Origin: Mortierella sp. BCC40632
Lineage: Eukaryota > Mortierellomycota > Mortierellomycetes > Mortierellales > Mortierellaceae
Direction of reading: 5' to 3'
Assembly: GCA_011634665.1 (NCBI GenBank)
Contig: WAEK01000011.1
Location: forward strand, 699,001-763,000
DNA length: 64,000 nt
This document shows, in pieces, positions 35,225-49,000 of this stretch. The first letter of the stretch is position 1; each line of letters opens with the position of its first letter. The notes below the pieces were generated by a model, which saw only the letters and a program-made list of their open reading frames with translations, made no database searches and was not told where the DNA came from. A program made the translations under genes and the position numbers.

Positions 35225-38118
35225 TTACGTGGGCTGGTAGGGAGGTGAATCGTATGCAAATTTGGAATCAACATTCGTCGTACCCTGCTGCAGCTGGTAC
35301 TGCCGTTGCTGAGGTCTTGAACTCTCATGCATTCGGAACCCAAAGTAGCCGTCTCTTGTACCTGTACTCACTTCCGTACCTGCTTCCGTACCTGCCCCCG
35401 ATTGAGGCAATTCACTGTTTTCATAAATGCCTGGTGAGGCTGGACCCAGCCCAAGCTCCACTGCCAAGGGTGCTGTGGGTTGTTGGACATGATGCATTAC
35501 GGGAGACACGATCGTCAAGGGTGGAGGCAAATCGTAGCCCATCTTTTCCGGCATGTATTCGGGTGGGGCCGATGGATGTGCTTCCGGTAGGACTGGAAGT
35601 TCCTCAATAGAATCCACTGGTGCATACGTCGATGTGGATGCAGTCCTGGATGCGGTTGTTGTTGGTGCTGTAATAGATGCAGACACAGACACAGGCGTCG
35701 ACGCTGGCGATCTGACCTGGCGCTCTGTTGGACCAGTATGTGCAAATATGGCAACAGGCGGTGCACTGGCCTCGGGCAACGCTTGTCGAAGAGCAATAGG
35801 ATGAGGTGGAGAGAGAGAAGATTCTTCAGATGGAGGAAGAGATGGAAGAGGCTTGGCCAAAAGGTCATTCTGAACTTGAGGTGGTCTTGATAGGGATGGC
35901 GAACTTGGTGCACTACTGCCAGCACTTACTGGAATAGTAGGCCCTGAAAGACGGCTCGATGGCTCTGGCAAAGTGGGCGCTCCTCCGGCCATCAAAGTTT
36001 GGACAGTCGCTTCTCCATTGGGATGACCATTGCTCTGAGACTGCTCATCCTCTATCGTGACAAGGGCGACTCTTTGCAAAAAGGGGCTCTTGCGCTGGAG
36101 ATAGGTCGATTCAGACACAGTCGCTATCACGACTGGGATCTGTACCTCAAATCCTCCAGGTGCCTGCAAAATTTTACTACGTGCCTTTTCACCTATCGCT
36201 CGTGAGCTCACGGTAAAGAGCCCTTGCTTGGATCGCATGTCCAGGAGGACACAGATGTAGTAGTTGATGGCAATGGCTCGTGAGGTGTTCATGGTGGGCA
36301 ATGCATGACTGGGGACAGAAAAGTCGGAGACAATCTTCATATTCCGGGCATCATCCTTAAATTCGATGGCATGTTTAGAACTCTGAATCACTTCAGTGTA
36401 CTCGCGGACATCAAAAAAAAAAAAAAAAAAAAAAAATTAGTATGACCTGTCTCGGTTGTAAACTAAGCAACGATGCGAGTGGTTGTATAGCAAAACAGTA
36501 GTGAACAGTAAAGACCTACTCGCCAGCCTGGAATCGGTCCTTTCGAAGCAATTGAACCCAGCATCCGGAGCTTCGTTTGAGTGCGACTGGACAAGTCAAG
36601 TCAACAACCACTTTTAGTGGATCGCCAGGGAGAAATGCAGACTGATCTATCTGAACGGTGGCAGTTGCAGGCTCCTGAGAGGATGGCAAGTCGGCGTCAG
36701 ACTGCAGAGAAGAAATGCTTCGGGTGGAGACAGGTTTGGCGTAGGTGTTGAGGCTAGAGTTGATCAGATCACTAATCTCGACAGTATGACTGGTTTTAAC
36801 TTCCTGCATCCCGCTCAGGAACGTGTTGTACGCCACAATGGCTGTAAGTGTGTATTTGACCGTGCCATGGCGATACTGATCGGGGGGCGGAGTAAGGGAA
36901 GAGGAGGAGGCGTTACGGTTAGATTTCATGATTGGGTAATTGTATCAATCGGAGCACTGGTATCGATATAGCACAACTGGTCCTATAGTCGACTTTCACA
37001 CGCGCTTCTTTTCTCTTTGCGGAAAAGAAAGAAAGAAAGAACTACCTTGCCAGATGATGGGATGCGTTGAGCTGGGACTGTGAACTCAAAGGGCCAAGAG
37101 TGCTTTCCTTCGGGAAGACTACCCTCAACAGAATTGTTGGGATTTCCGAGAAGAACAGACTGTTGACTGAAGATATAGGTTTCGTCGATTGAGCGAGCAA
37201 CTTTGGTGATGATATTGCCTTCAAACCGGATCTTGACACAGGTGTACCTGATGCTTGAAGAAGCGTTTAATGTCAAGTGTCCTAAAAGTACCCTCCCCCC
37301 AATCAAACAAAAAGGGAATCAGAGTCAGCAATTGCTCTCCAGAAAAGATATATAAAAGTTTTTCTTTTTCTACTTTTATCCTGTGTCAGAGGATTCGTGT
37401 TGAACCGCTTGCCCTGGAGCTCCTTCCTCTTCAATATCACTCTCTTCCACCTTTCACCGACACTCTTTTCTTTGTCCGTACCATGTCAGTGGCAAAAAAA
37501 AAAAAAAAAAGCGCAGCTTTGTGTTAGGTCAGACGTCTCCCATCACACTGCGGCGGGCAAAAGGGGGACTGGTACATGGGAGAGTGGGACTCGGGCGATA
37601 TTTTCGATCGCCCGGCCTTTCTGTGGATGTGCCAAAACTTTTGTTTGCTACCTGGTCTGTCTTTTTCTTGGCAAAAAGAAAGAAGGAATGGTGGTTTGAG
37701 GGAGGAGTAAATCGATCGAACTCTGAACTCTGCGCCCAAACAAAAAAAGAAAAAAGAAAAGGCTTTTGTGTTCGGGCTTGAGCCTCTACAACATGCAAGG
37801 ATGGGTTGCAGGAAAGTGAAAGAGGAAGGAGGAGACGCCGTGGACAGCAACGGGCAAGAATGCCAGAAAGAGTGAGAAGGAACAAGCGAGTGGGTTCAAC
37901 TGAAAAGAAAGAGAAGAGAGGGAAAGAAGGGGAGAGTAGGCGCGCGTGTGTGCACGAAAGAGAATGGAAAGAAGAGAGGGAGAGGATCAAAGTGAGAGTG
38001 AGCCGTGGATTGTCGAATTACCTGCGAGACAGTCGCCGGGTAAGTATCGCCGGGTCGAGGCCTCTGAGGTTGCGGTGGGTCCGCTATTGTCGATAAGAAA
38101 GATGGATAGCTTCTTCAT
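35225..38118 (-). CDS. Arrestin-related trafficking adaptor (ART family)
   Basis: Alpha-arrestin that likely links plasma-membrane cargo to a Nedd4/Rsp5 ubiquitin ligase. Minus-strand exons 38022-38118, 37046-37281, 36520-36875 and 35225-about 36410, about 625 residues. Arrestin-N features: FLIDNSGP, YLPGDCLAG, RYTCVKIRFEG, HSWPFEFTVPAQRIPSS, GTVKYTLTAIV. Arrestin-C features: SAFLPGDPLKVVVDL, KHAIEFKDD, TSRAIAINYYICV. The disordered tail holds a PPEY (PPxY) WW-ligand and many Pro/Ser. The first three junctions close in frame. The last does not: the donor GTAGGT at 36519-36514 is clear, and frame continuity needs coding to begin at 36410, but the preceding bases read GA after a 23-base T run (sense) instead of AG. 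A base error in the homopolymer or a non-canonical acceptor is possible. Confidence 0.85.
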
Positions 38119-40899
38119 GGCAATTATGGTAATGATACTAGGGTTCTCTCTCTCGCGCTCGCTCTTTTTGAATGTAACGATCTCAACGTTGTTGTTCCAG
38201 TTGTCTTTTGATGTGCAGGTGTGTTGGTGAGTGTAGCTTGTGGTGGCCAAAGAGCCCTGGCCTTTATTGAAAAAAGAAAGTAAGAAAGAAGCCAACGACG
38301 AAAAAGAGGCTGGAAAAGGGGAAGGAGGGGGGGAGGTTGAAGAATGAGGCGATGAGCAGCACTGAGAGGAAATGGGGGTGAGAGTGGGCGATGGAGAAAG
38401 GCAGGAGGAAGAGGCGGTGCGTGTGTAGACGACTGGATCAGATGGTGGCAATGAGAGATGGAACAAAGAGATGCATGACAGTGAGAGAGAGAGAGAGAGA
38501 GAAGAGGAGAGATGTCGACGCCCGTTGAGAACGTCAAAGCCTCGGCCATGAGGAGAGGCAACCACAGTCACAGAGACTTTGGTTTTGGGAGAGTGGGCTG
38601 GCGGCACGGGACATTCATAGCAATTAAACACCCAGGCCAAAAAGCCAAAATGGACCAAGTAAAGGCAATGGGCGTGGCTCTCGACACCGACCGTTGCTCA
38701 ACCGAAAGGCTGAGGAGCACAAAGAAAAAAAGAAAAGGGCTGGCAGTGTCGCGGCTCTCGTTCATTTAGAGGAATGGTCTATATCGCTATGTATCGCTCT
38801 TTGTCTCTTTGCATTTAGGTATCCGCATTCCGACTCGTCCTTTTGGCTACGGCTCTCTTTCTTACTTTGTGAGGTTGCTCAATAATGGTCTGTCTGCTGC
38901 ACGAACGAAATGCAGCAGCTGATGAAAGACCATTCGCATGCCTGAGTTAGTATCGAGAATGATACTGGAAAATCGGTACTGGAAAATCGGTATTGGAGCC
39001 AGAGCAAGTGGGTGGTTCAGAGGCTTGTGGAGATGGGCCGTGCAGGCTTTGTGGAAGCGAGTGAGGTCAGGGAGAGAGAGAAGAGAGAAGAGAGAAGAGA
39101 GAGAAGAGAGAGAAGAGAGAGAAGAGAGAAGAGAGATAGAGAGAGAGAGAGAGAGGCGGAGCAGGAGTGATGAATTGATGCAGATCATTTCATGACTAGA
39201 GACACGACGAGGATTAAGAGGGGGTCGGCTGGTTTGCCAGAGCAGCAGACCCGACACAGGATTCACAGAACAGGGACCTGAGACGGGAAAGGGGGAGAGA
39301 GGGAGAGTGAAAGAGAGAGAGAGAGAGAGAGGTGGGGGTGTGTGTGTGTTTAATGAGCGAGCGAGAGAGAGCGAGAGAGTGCGAAAAGAAAAGGGTCTAG
39401 AGAAACAGAGAGACAGACAGCGGGACGGATGAAACGCCCGTTGGGTCCTGTCCTTCTTGCTCTCTGCCCTGTCTGGTCTGTCAGCTGCAAGTGAATGCAT
39501 GCATGCATAGACTGAATGGCTGCATTCTAACCGAAGGTTCACTTAGTGCATCCATCTGCGATTCCCTTTTTTTTTTTTTTTTTAATCTCCTTCTCACCCC
39601 TTTCCATCCTCCCATCCTTTCATCCTTTCATCCTCCTTCCATCCATCCATCCATCCATCCATCCATCCATCCCTTTCCTCCTTCCTCTCTCTCTCTCTCT
39701 TTCTCTTCCTCTCTCTCTCTCACTCTCTCTTTTGCCGCCAAACGACTCCTCCACACGGTTGCATCTTTCTCCTCTCCTCACCCCAGTCACGATCCCTGTC
39801 CAGAGCCCCATCTTGTGGCATCGGCGTTTTCTTCATTCATCATTCTTGCATTTTTCCGGGTTTCAATCCATCCATCCATTTTAAATCCATCCATTCATCA
39901 AATCCAAATCATAAAATCAATCCATCAAATCCATCATCATCATCATCCATCAAATCAATCCATCAAATCCATCAAATCATCCATCCATCCATCCATCAAT
40001 CCGCTTCGCTCGACTGGTCCCCGTCCCGATCTGGCACCACCTCCTTTGGATGACATCATTTCTCTCTCACTCTCTCTAATGATCTTGACGACCCCGCGCA
40101 TTCACCTGCTTCTTCTTTCCTACTCCTAATCGCCTCGCCCCGTTCTCCAGTCTGCTGCAGTCTTGATTCCTTGTGCATCGGTACCATTGTTCTCAGCCAT
40201 CCCATCGATCCTCTCTTCCTTCCTTTCTCTCTTTCTCTCTTTTCTCTCTCCTTCTCTCCTTCTCTCTCACTCCTCTTCTCTCTCCCTCTCCCTCTCTCCC
40301 TCATCCCTCTCTGTTGTTCCATCCGGCCCCTTCTCCTCCATTTTTATTTCACCCCCCCATCATAAATCATCCACTTCCTCTCTCATTCTCTCGACCAAGT
40401 TTCTTCTCCAGTGACGACCCCATCCGGCTTTCTCGATCGCCATCGGCCCTTTTCCCCTTTCCTCCCGCTATCATCCTCCTCCTCTCTGCTCCAGTCAGAG
40501 AAATTGTCCTGTTTCCCCGGATCCGCCTGCTTAAAATCCCATCCATCATGCCTCCTCTCCCCATCATCGGCTCTTCCGCGCGCATCGGTCTCTTGTCTCT
40601 TACGGCTTTACAAACACGATTACACACACACACACACACGCACACACACACTCTCTCTTTTCTCCCTCTCACACATTCGTTCTTCCTTCCGTGCCCTACC
40701 CCTCTTCTCCCCGCTGACCTGCCCCTTCTGTCCCTCCACCCCCCCCCCCACCCCCTTTCCTCCCTCGATACCAGATTCCATTGTCCATCCTCTAGTACGA
40801 AAAAAAAAAGTTCGAGCAGCTAATCCAGCAGAGTCGAGGAAAGGGTGGGCACCAGCAGCAGCAGCATTGTCTCTACCTTGACCAACTGCCTGATCTACG
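38119..40899. promoter_or_regulatory. Divergent 2.8 kb intergenic region rich in microsatellites
   Basis: Upstream of both the arrestin-like gene (minus) and the giant kinase (plus). Holds GA-type repeats (38482-38506, 39064-39154, 39309-39331), an (ATCC)n tract at about 39637-39672 with related CCATCAAAT-type repeats to 40000, a CT-rich tract 40200-40320 and a CA tract 40623-40652. The plus-strand CT bias before 40900 resembles a long 5' UTR or promoter. No other gene seen. Confidence 0.55.
39637..39672 (+). repeat. (ATCC)n tetranucleotide repeat
   Basis: Nine or so perfect CCAT/ATCC units, with degenerate relatives (ATCCATCAA) scattered to about 40000. It lies in the divergent upstream region. 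Confidence 0.85.
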
Positions 40900-41384
40900 A
40901 TGGGCTCCATTCGACCCGCAGCCCGGAACCAACGAGCCAAGGTGAGTTTTGTCCGCGCATTCGATCACTCACCTCACCTCACCCCACCTACACCCCACCA
41001 CTGTGACCAGGAATTGTAGTGCGTAATCGTCTCCCTCTGCCCACTCCTATGCAGCATCGCTTCTATTTTTTTTTTTTTTTTTTTTTTTTTCTCTCTTCGA
41101 CAAAAAAAAAAAAAAAAAAAAAGGCTTTACACCCGCTACCCCGTCGGAAGTCGGGGGTCAGAGAAGGAAGCACAGGAAGACGTATATTTTTTTTATAAAA
41201 AGGAAAGAGGAAACAGTGAGAGAAAGGACATGGGAGCGCCGCTACTGTTCGTTGGTCTCGATTGGTCTGTCTGGGCTTGTCGGTCAGAGAGTCAGAGAGA
41301 GAGGCAACAGAGTGAGGAGACAATAGTAGAGGTATTGGTGTGTGCAATCACCCCACAAAATGGACTCTTCACAGACAGACAAGC

Positions 41385-41452
<68 letters not shown>

Positions 41453-42053
41453 CAGACCAGGCAGACCAGGCAGACCGACAAACAACTGCCCCCTTCTTTT
41501 TCTTTTTCTTTTTCTTTTTTTGCCCCTACAGCAACACGCTTGCCTTGCACCTATTGCGCATGAGCAGGTCGATCCCCATGGCCCTTTGAACAGTGTCCTC
41601 CCTGGGCCCAGCTTTGAGCGAGTGGGAGTGCGAGAACGAGTGCAACAAACAGCAAATGCAGCAACAACAGAAGAGTAGCCCGTCTCGCTCTTGTCCTCCT
41701 GTTCTCTCTATCCCCCCCTTTTTTTTGGTTGTCTTGCATTTATTAAACAACACTCTGGGCATGAGCGAGCGTGCATATGTTCAGTGTGCATGTTCTGGTC
41801 CGGCTGGGTCCTGTCTGGACTGTCTGCAAGCTCAAGGCTACCTTCTCGACTGGTCCCCTTTCCTGCTCGTCTCTTGTTTATATTTCCTCCGAATCCTTCG
41901 TCACCACCAGCACCACCAATGCCGCCTGTTTCAAGAGAATAGTCTCTGCAGATCGGTGGAATCCAGTGGTTTCTCAGAGTGGAGGGGTGCAAACGGGAGA
42001 AGAGAGCGATACTGTCTGTTGTCTGCTAGCCTCTCTTTCTTCCCCCTCGCAAC

Positions 42054-42096
<43 letters not shown>

Positions 42097-43011
42097 AAAG
42101 CAACAGACAATGGGAACAATGGGCCTGAGCGACGATTCTTCTGGGCTCGTGCAACTGCCATGAGGTTTCTTTGCTTTCTTCTGACTCTTTCTCTCTCTCC
42201 CCTATTTCCTAGCTGGCCGCGGATCTGAATGACCTTTTCAAGGACCTGCAGTCGAACCAAGTCAAGGTTGTCGGCAACTACCATCTCGGCGAGGAGGTTG
42301 GCACGGGTAAGGACCTTTTTAATTCTGCTCGACCGGACCTGATCAGTATGAGCCCTGATCAGCAGAGAGCTGACCCTTTCCTGCGTGTGAGAGAGGGAGA
42401 GAGAGAGAGTGTGTGTGTGAATGTGTGCAAGAGGTCAGAGAGATACAAAAGAAGGGACTATGTCTGAAAAGAGAAGAAGACAAGAAAAAAGAGTCGAGTC
42501 GAGCCTGTTCATGCGTGGGATGCAATGTATTACAAGCGTGCATTGGACGCTTCTCTTTGGATCAACGGCCTCACTCTCTTTTTTCTTCTCAGAGAGCATT
42601 AACATATCCACACAAGATACACACACACGCACACGCACACACGCACACACACACATTCACACACACCTCAGGATGGGTACCCTGCTCTCTTTCTTGCCTC
42701 ATCTCCTCATCTTTCCCTTGGGACCAGATAGGGAATGAAAAAAAAGAAAAAAAAAAAAAAAAAAAAAAGATAATCTTCTCTCAGCAAAGACCACTTCAGG
42801 GGAGGCGGGGGAGGAGACAGGGACGAGACAACATGCGGGGGACTATGCAAACAAACATGGCATAATAATGCAACCAGTGCACTATGAGTAAGCCCGTCTC
42901 AGAGCCCCTGCCTCTTGACCTTGTTGTTCGACCATGGGTCTGGCAGCCCATCCTTGGCAGAGACATATTTTCACATACACACCTACAAAAATACAAAAAG
43001 AGAGGAGAGTC

Positions 43012-43060
<49 letters not shown>

Positions 43061-46000
43061 GAAAAAGAAAAAGTCATGAGCACAAACACATGCACTGCTC
43101 GTTCTCTTGCTCGCTCTGTCGCTGTCTCTGTTTAGAGTTCTTGTGTCCATGTTGGACGAGCCAACAGTCGCCCATTGGGACTAGCAACTACAAAAGCACA
43201 ATCATGGAATAAGAAGAGAGAGTGAGAATAACAACATGATTCATGCGTTCTAACGTCCCCCTTTTCTCTCTCTCTCTCTTTCTCTCTCACTTTATTCGTC
43301 CATTGCCATTCCCATGCAACAGGTACCTATGGTAAGGTCAAGTTGGCGACACATGCTCTCACGGGGCAACAGGTCGCCGTCAAGATCGTATCCAAGTCGC
43401 ACGCCGCCATCATTACCCGAGAGATATACCACTGGCGCACGCTCTCCCACCCAAACATTGCCCATCTGCATGAAGTTCTGACTACGGAGCAAAAGATCTA
43501 CCTCGTCACAGAGTATTGTCCCCATGGAGAAGTACTCGACGCATTGATCAATAATGGGCCATGCAAACCTCCTCTGGCTAGGAAGTGGTTCCGCCAACTC
43601 TGTCTTGCCATCCAATACTGTCACTCGAAAAAAGTTGTCCACCGTGACCTCAAGCTCGAGAACATCCTTCTCGATAGCCAGGACAATATCAAACTCATTG
43701 ACTTTGGATTCACGCGAGAGTGCGAATCCAAAAAGTTGCTCGAGTCGTATTGCGGATCCGAGTCCTATACAGCACCCGAGATTCTTCTCGGGAAAAAGTA
43801 TTCTGGGCCAGGTAACGTTTGTTTGTTTTTTCTTGCTCTCTTCTCTTTCTCTATCTTTCTAATGCGACTTTTTTTTTTTTAATATATTCAATGCTGACGA
43901 AGCCCACATGGGTTCTTCTCCTATCTATTGTGCATCGCTCATCTAGAGGCCGACATCTGGTCATTAGGTGTTCTTCTCTTTGCATTGCTCGCCGGATATC
44001 TACCGTTTGATGATGATGATGAAGGAAAGGTCACTCGAAAGATTGTGGAGATGGACTATGAGATTCCTCCAGAGTTTAGTGAAGGTAGTGTACTGAGCCC
44101 CTGACCATCTAACGGCCCTTTTTTTTTTTTTTTTTTTTTTTTCGCTCTCATCTCTCCATTCTAACGTTGGGCTCTCACCTGCACCTCTTTCCTCTAAAGA
44201 TGCCCGAGATCTGGTGCAGAACATCCTAAAGCGGGAGCCAAAGGAGCGATTCACGATGGAACAGATTTTAAGCCATTCTTGGTGGACCCCTCGTCCAGAA
44301 GACGGCGACAGTGCAGATGCGGCTGGCGAACAAGGAGTCGTCGACGACAACGACGATGACTATTCAGGGGCCGTCCAACATGGTCGCCAAGGCTCCTTGA
44401 CAAAACGAGAAATTCACCATGTCCACTCGACCCAACAAACGCCCGATGTTTCATACACTGCAGCGGGATCTTCTCCACAGTTCCCTTCACCTCTAGTCCA
44501 ACCACAGCCCTACGGCGGCGGCTGGGGCAGTCAGTCCCCCTATACCTTCAATCCTACAGGGGACACTCTCCGCGCCGCATTTCCCATGAACGGAGCAAAT
44601 GTTCCTTCGCCCTTATCTTCGCCCTTACCATCCCCCTCTCCCCTTGTCAACAAGAGCTTTCCACGTTACGACTCCTCACCAGATGGCAGCACTAGTGGGC
44701 GCTCCACCTCTGCAAGTGGCTCTTTTCCAGCAAACGCATTCGAGCATCGACTCTTAATGGCGCTCGGGAAACTAGGCTTTGAGCAGGATATTTTTGCAAG
44801 AGGTGTACCGGCACAATCGTGTGATCCAGGATATGGTCTTTGGTGTCTGTTGAACGAGCAGGTCAAGAACCGTGCCCTTGAAAACGGAACGACAGTTGAA
44901 TGGGAGCAGAGCATTGCTCTCTTGGACCTTGTTTCGACGACACACTCTGGATACGCTGGTGGTGCTCTCCATGGTGCATTAGGCGCTCACGAGACAGGCA
45001 AGCGGTCACCCAGACCCATGTCTGATCCTAGCCCCAACTCGAGCCAGACCAATCTACTTTTGACCAATGCCTCCAACATTGTCTCTGCTCTTCAGCAACC
45101 AACCCCACAACAGGAGCAATTGCAGCAAAAGATTAATGAGCTTCAGGGTCAAGGCGATGAGCTGAGACAGCAACTCGACCAGTTCAAGCTCGAGGTCGAA
45201 CTCCTCAAAGTGGAAAAGTTGCAATTGGAGAAGGAAAAACTGCAGCTTGAAGAAACAGCACGAGAGTCGAGGATGCACCCATTGGAAGGCAAGGATCTTC
45301 CACCCATTTACGCTAGGACCAGTCGGGGGACGGAGCCATCCTCAGGAACGAGATCAGATCGGCATGTACAGGACAGTGGGGTCTCGGTCTCCACAAACTC
45401 CACACCACACTCTTCATGGGAGTTTACAGAGCGAGAGGGACCTCCAATCCCTCTTGAGCGACCTCGCCGGAAGAGTAAGGGTATCCTCACATCGATCAAG
45501 GACCGTTTCTTCAGCAGTAATGCAGGTGATTATGAGCATGGTCATCACTCGACAAGCTCCTCACCCTATCCTCCTTCACCCGTGCCTCCAAAGCACTTCA
45601 ACGGTGCAACGGCCTCAGCCTCATCGTCTGCATCCTCAGCGACCACCTATTCAACCACTACTGCGCCCAAACCATTACCAGCACCACCAGCACATCCTCA
45701 CCCTTTGCATCAGATGACTGCACAGACCACTTCGAGTGCAATCTCTTACAAAGCAACTAGCACCAGTTCCTTGGCTATGGAGACCGGACATGCGGTTGCC
45801 CCTTCAGTTGGCGGACTCAATCCAGCAGCCTCGCTCTCCTCTGAACACCTTGCTCTTGGAAATGAGCATGTAGGATCAGCAGACTCAGCTACCTCGCCCC
45901 CCAGGAAAGGATTTGTTGCTTGGATCACGGAAAGTGCAACAGGCACGGTGTTGAACAAGACCCCAGTTGTTCAGAACCAGGCCAAAGTTCCAAAGCGTCT

Positions 46001-49000
46001 CTATGGCCGATCATTCTCGAATGCAGAACCTTTTGCACTCCAGTCTTCAGCTATCAACGCCACGGCAAATACTACGACCAGCGATGGAGCAGCACCTTTG
46101 CCTACGGTATCAACCACGGCCACAAACAGTCTGGAAGATGCACGTCCACAGATCCCTGCAATCCCTGCCAGCTTCTTCCAGCCAATCTGGAAATCGCCAT
46201 CATCGAGTCATGGTTCTTCAACTTCGCCTGGTGCCTCCACCACTATGTTGGCAACATCAGCTCCGAGCATGAGTATTCGTCAACGGATTGCATCGTTCTC
46301 TTCCTCAGGAACAACTCCTACATCCACTGTCAAGATCTCTGCTGAGGAACGACAAAGGGCGACTGCCGCTGCCGCTGCCGCTGCTGCACTCGTTGGTTCA
46401 CCACAACCGATCGCCATGCCTGAGCGTGCACATTCTCCTTCCCCCCCTTCCTCTCCACGCAACTCTGATCTGGGAACAACCTTTTCGGTATTGGGAGCGG
46501 CTGCTTCTACATCGATGAAATCCCCTAAAGGAAAGAAGGACCGAGCTGTCCATGGTGATATTAATGATATTGTTGCTGCAGCCGTTGCAGCGACAAACAA
46601 TGGTCATCTTCAGTCCAGCGGATCGAGAAAGAAAACTCAGACGTCTCCAGGATCCAAAAAATCCAAGTCGGAGGCAGCCAGCCGAAGCGGCAGCTTTGTC
46701 TCGAGCCCAAGTCAAGGTTCGAATGTGGGTAGTAGTGGCGGTCATACGAGACATAGTTCCAAGGACCTTACCACCAAAAACATGTCTTCGCCATCGCTAC
46801 AGATCCCACCGGTGACGAACCAGATTGGACCTGACCCGATGGCCTTGAGAACCGAATCGAGTTCACTCATCAAAGCAGCAACCGCAGGAGCAGGCCATTC
46901 TCGAAAGTCATCGATCAAGGCCTCCAAGGCAGCCATGCCCTCGCTCATCACCGCCTTTTCGAATCTGAAACCCTCTCGATCCACACCCTCTTCCCCTGTC
47001 AGTCAACAATCGACTCTGTCGCCCGTGCTGAGAGATCCAACAAAGCAGCCCATTTCTCCCTTCTCGGATCCTAGAACTGCTGGTCAAAGCAAGAGCAAGA
47101 GCAATACCAGTCTCAACACTGTCGGAGACTTGTCGACCGTCTCAACCACTCCTTCTGAAGTTCGTCGTCGAGAACCCTCAAATCTCTCCAAGGCCTTGTT
47201 CTCTGCCTCGGATATTGCCAACAAGGACATGACGACCACTTCGGCCGCAGTTACCACGGCTGCAGACCAGACCTCGACCAGCGCGACTGTTGCTGTCTCT
47301 ACTGAACGAACAGCACCCACCACAGACCGGACTAGACCTTCTCAGGATCATTACCGTACAAGAACATCTTCTTCATCGCTCTCGCGTCGTCAAAGTTCTG
47401 ACAAGGCTGGTGCAACTACATCAGGCATCACTCCTTCAACGACCACAAGTCCCCAGGCGTTTGGTGAAGGTGTGGTTGTCCAAGAAGAAGAGCCTCCTGT
47501 TCCAGTTTTGCGGATCAAGAAGCGAACCACCAGTCGGACCAGCATCACAGCAGCGTCCATTGGTCGTCGATCCGTCGAGTCCATCTCATCCATCTCATCC
47601 AACAGCTATGCTGCTGATCCCAACGCACCTATGAACATCAATGTCGCCAGTGCAATCCCACTTCCGCCCTCTAAACGGACGAGCATGAGTAGTCTGGGTA
47701 GTCGAAGAAGTAGTAGCAGCAGCATGCGGGATCGCAACATTTATGGATTGACCCTGGACAGTACGGCCTTGGCCAGCGCCTCGGGTGCTGGATCGACCTC
47801 AACCGTAGGAACAGGATCTGGATCGGCCTCAGGATTGGGATCTGCGTCTAGGAGATCTCTGAATTTGTCAAGAACTTCTTTGACCAAGATTTCACTCCAC
47901 CCATCGTCGTCTCCTTCTCCTGCAGGTTCACCAGTGCTTTCGCGTCGCGCGATCGAGGTGGATCGTGAACAAAGATACTCGAGGACAAGTTACGATGAAG
48001 AGACCAATGGAGTGCAAACAGCTCGGCGCGAGTCTGTGGACCGGGCGAACAGCAATGCGATTGAGCAAGATCGGGAGTATGAGCATGAATACCACCATAT
48101 TCGGACTACTTCGATTCCAGAAGAAGAACCTTCAGGTTCCACCATGGAGGATTCACGTAGAAAGCCCATCCGTGTGGACGGATTTGTGATTCCGGAGAAA
48201 CCAGTGCCAGAGACCAAGAAGGGAAGCGACAGTCTCAAGAGTGATGTTCAGACGCCCATTTTGCGGATTCAGGGACCCACCACGAATGGAATGACTATTT
48301 CACCTTCTTTGTCAACTTCTTCAGAGTTGAATCGGGCAGGAATGACTTTGGATGAGAAGGAGGGCAGCAGTTCTGCTAGATCAAAGCAGTTGTCGTCCAA
48401 GGTTGCCAGCTCATCGACCCAGTCGACCACCACCAACACCAACACCACGTCTTCGTCAACTACTTTGGCCACGGCGACCACCACACCAGCAGCTGAGGGC
48501 GATGCTTTGTCAGGAACTCCTCGGGTTGATTTTGCAGATGGGTGTAATCTGATTCCCTCGCCCCCACCCTCACCCGCACCTCCAGTCACTGGAGGACGAC
48601 CTGAGAGTGTTCGGTCGATCGCAATGGCCATCCCGGGCCTTAGTTCCGAGGCTAGTTCGAGTAACACGGGATCAGTGGCGATGACTGGAGGTGATATGAA
48701 CCTACTCTCTGCCGAGGTCAAGGGTTCTGCGGCGCTTCTCTCAACGAGCTACCCCCCACCTAGACCCAGCCTCTCGTATCCCTCTGCCGCTGCAGCTGTT
48801 GCAGGAGCTGAAGCTCGTGTTGTTGGAGCTCGTGGAGCTGTGCTCGAGGAGGAAGAGGAGGAAGAGGAAGATGAAGGACCTCGTTCTTCAACTTCTCCCC
48901 CTTCTCGGCCATTATTGGTAACGTTTGATCAACATTTTGCAAACCAAGCCAAGATCCGAGAGTACCGTGAAGCGACAGGGTCTGCAGGACCGAGAAAGGT

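Noticed and set aside
39491..40129. Ser/Pro/His-rich frames over the ATCC repeats
   Set aside because: Low-complexity translations of tetranucleotide repeats in an intergenic region.
41384..41450. CRISPR-like repeat array
   Set aside because: Simple CAGA microsatellite without spacers inside a eukaryotic intron.
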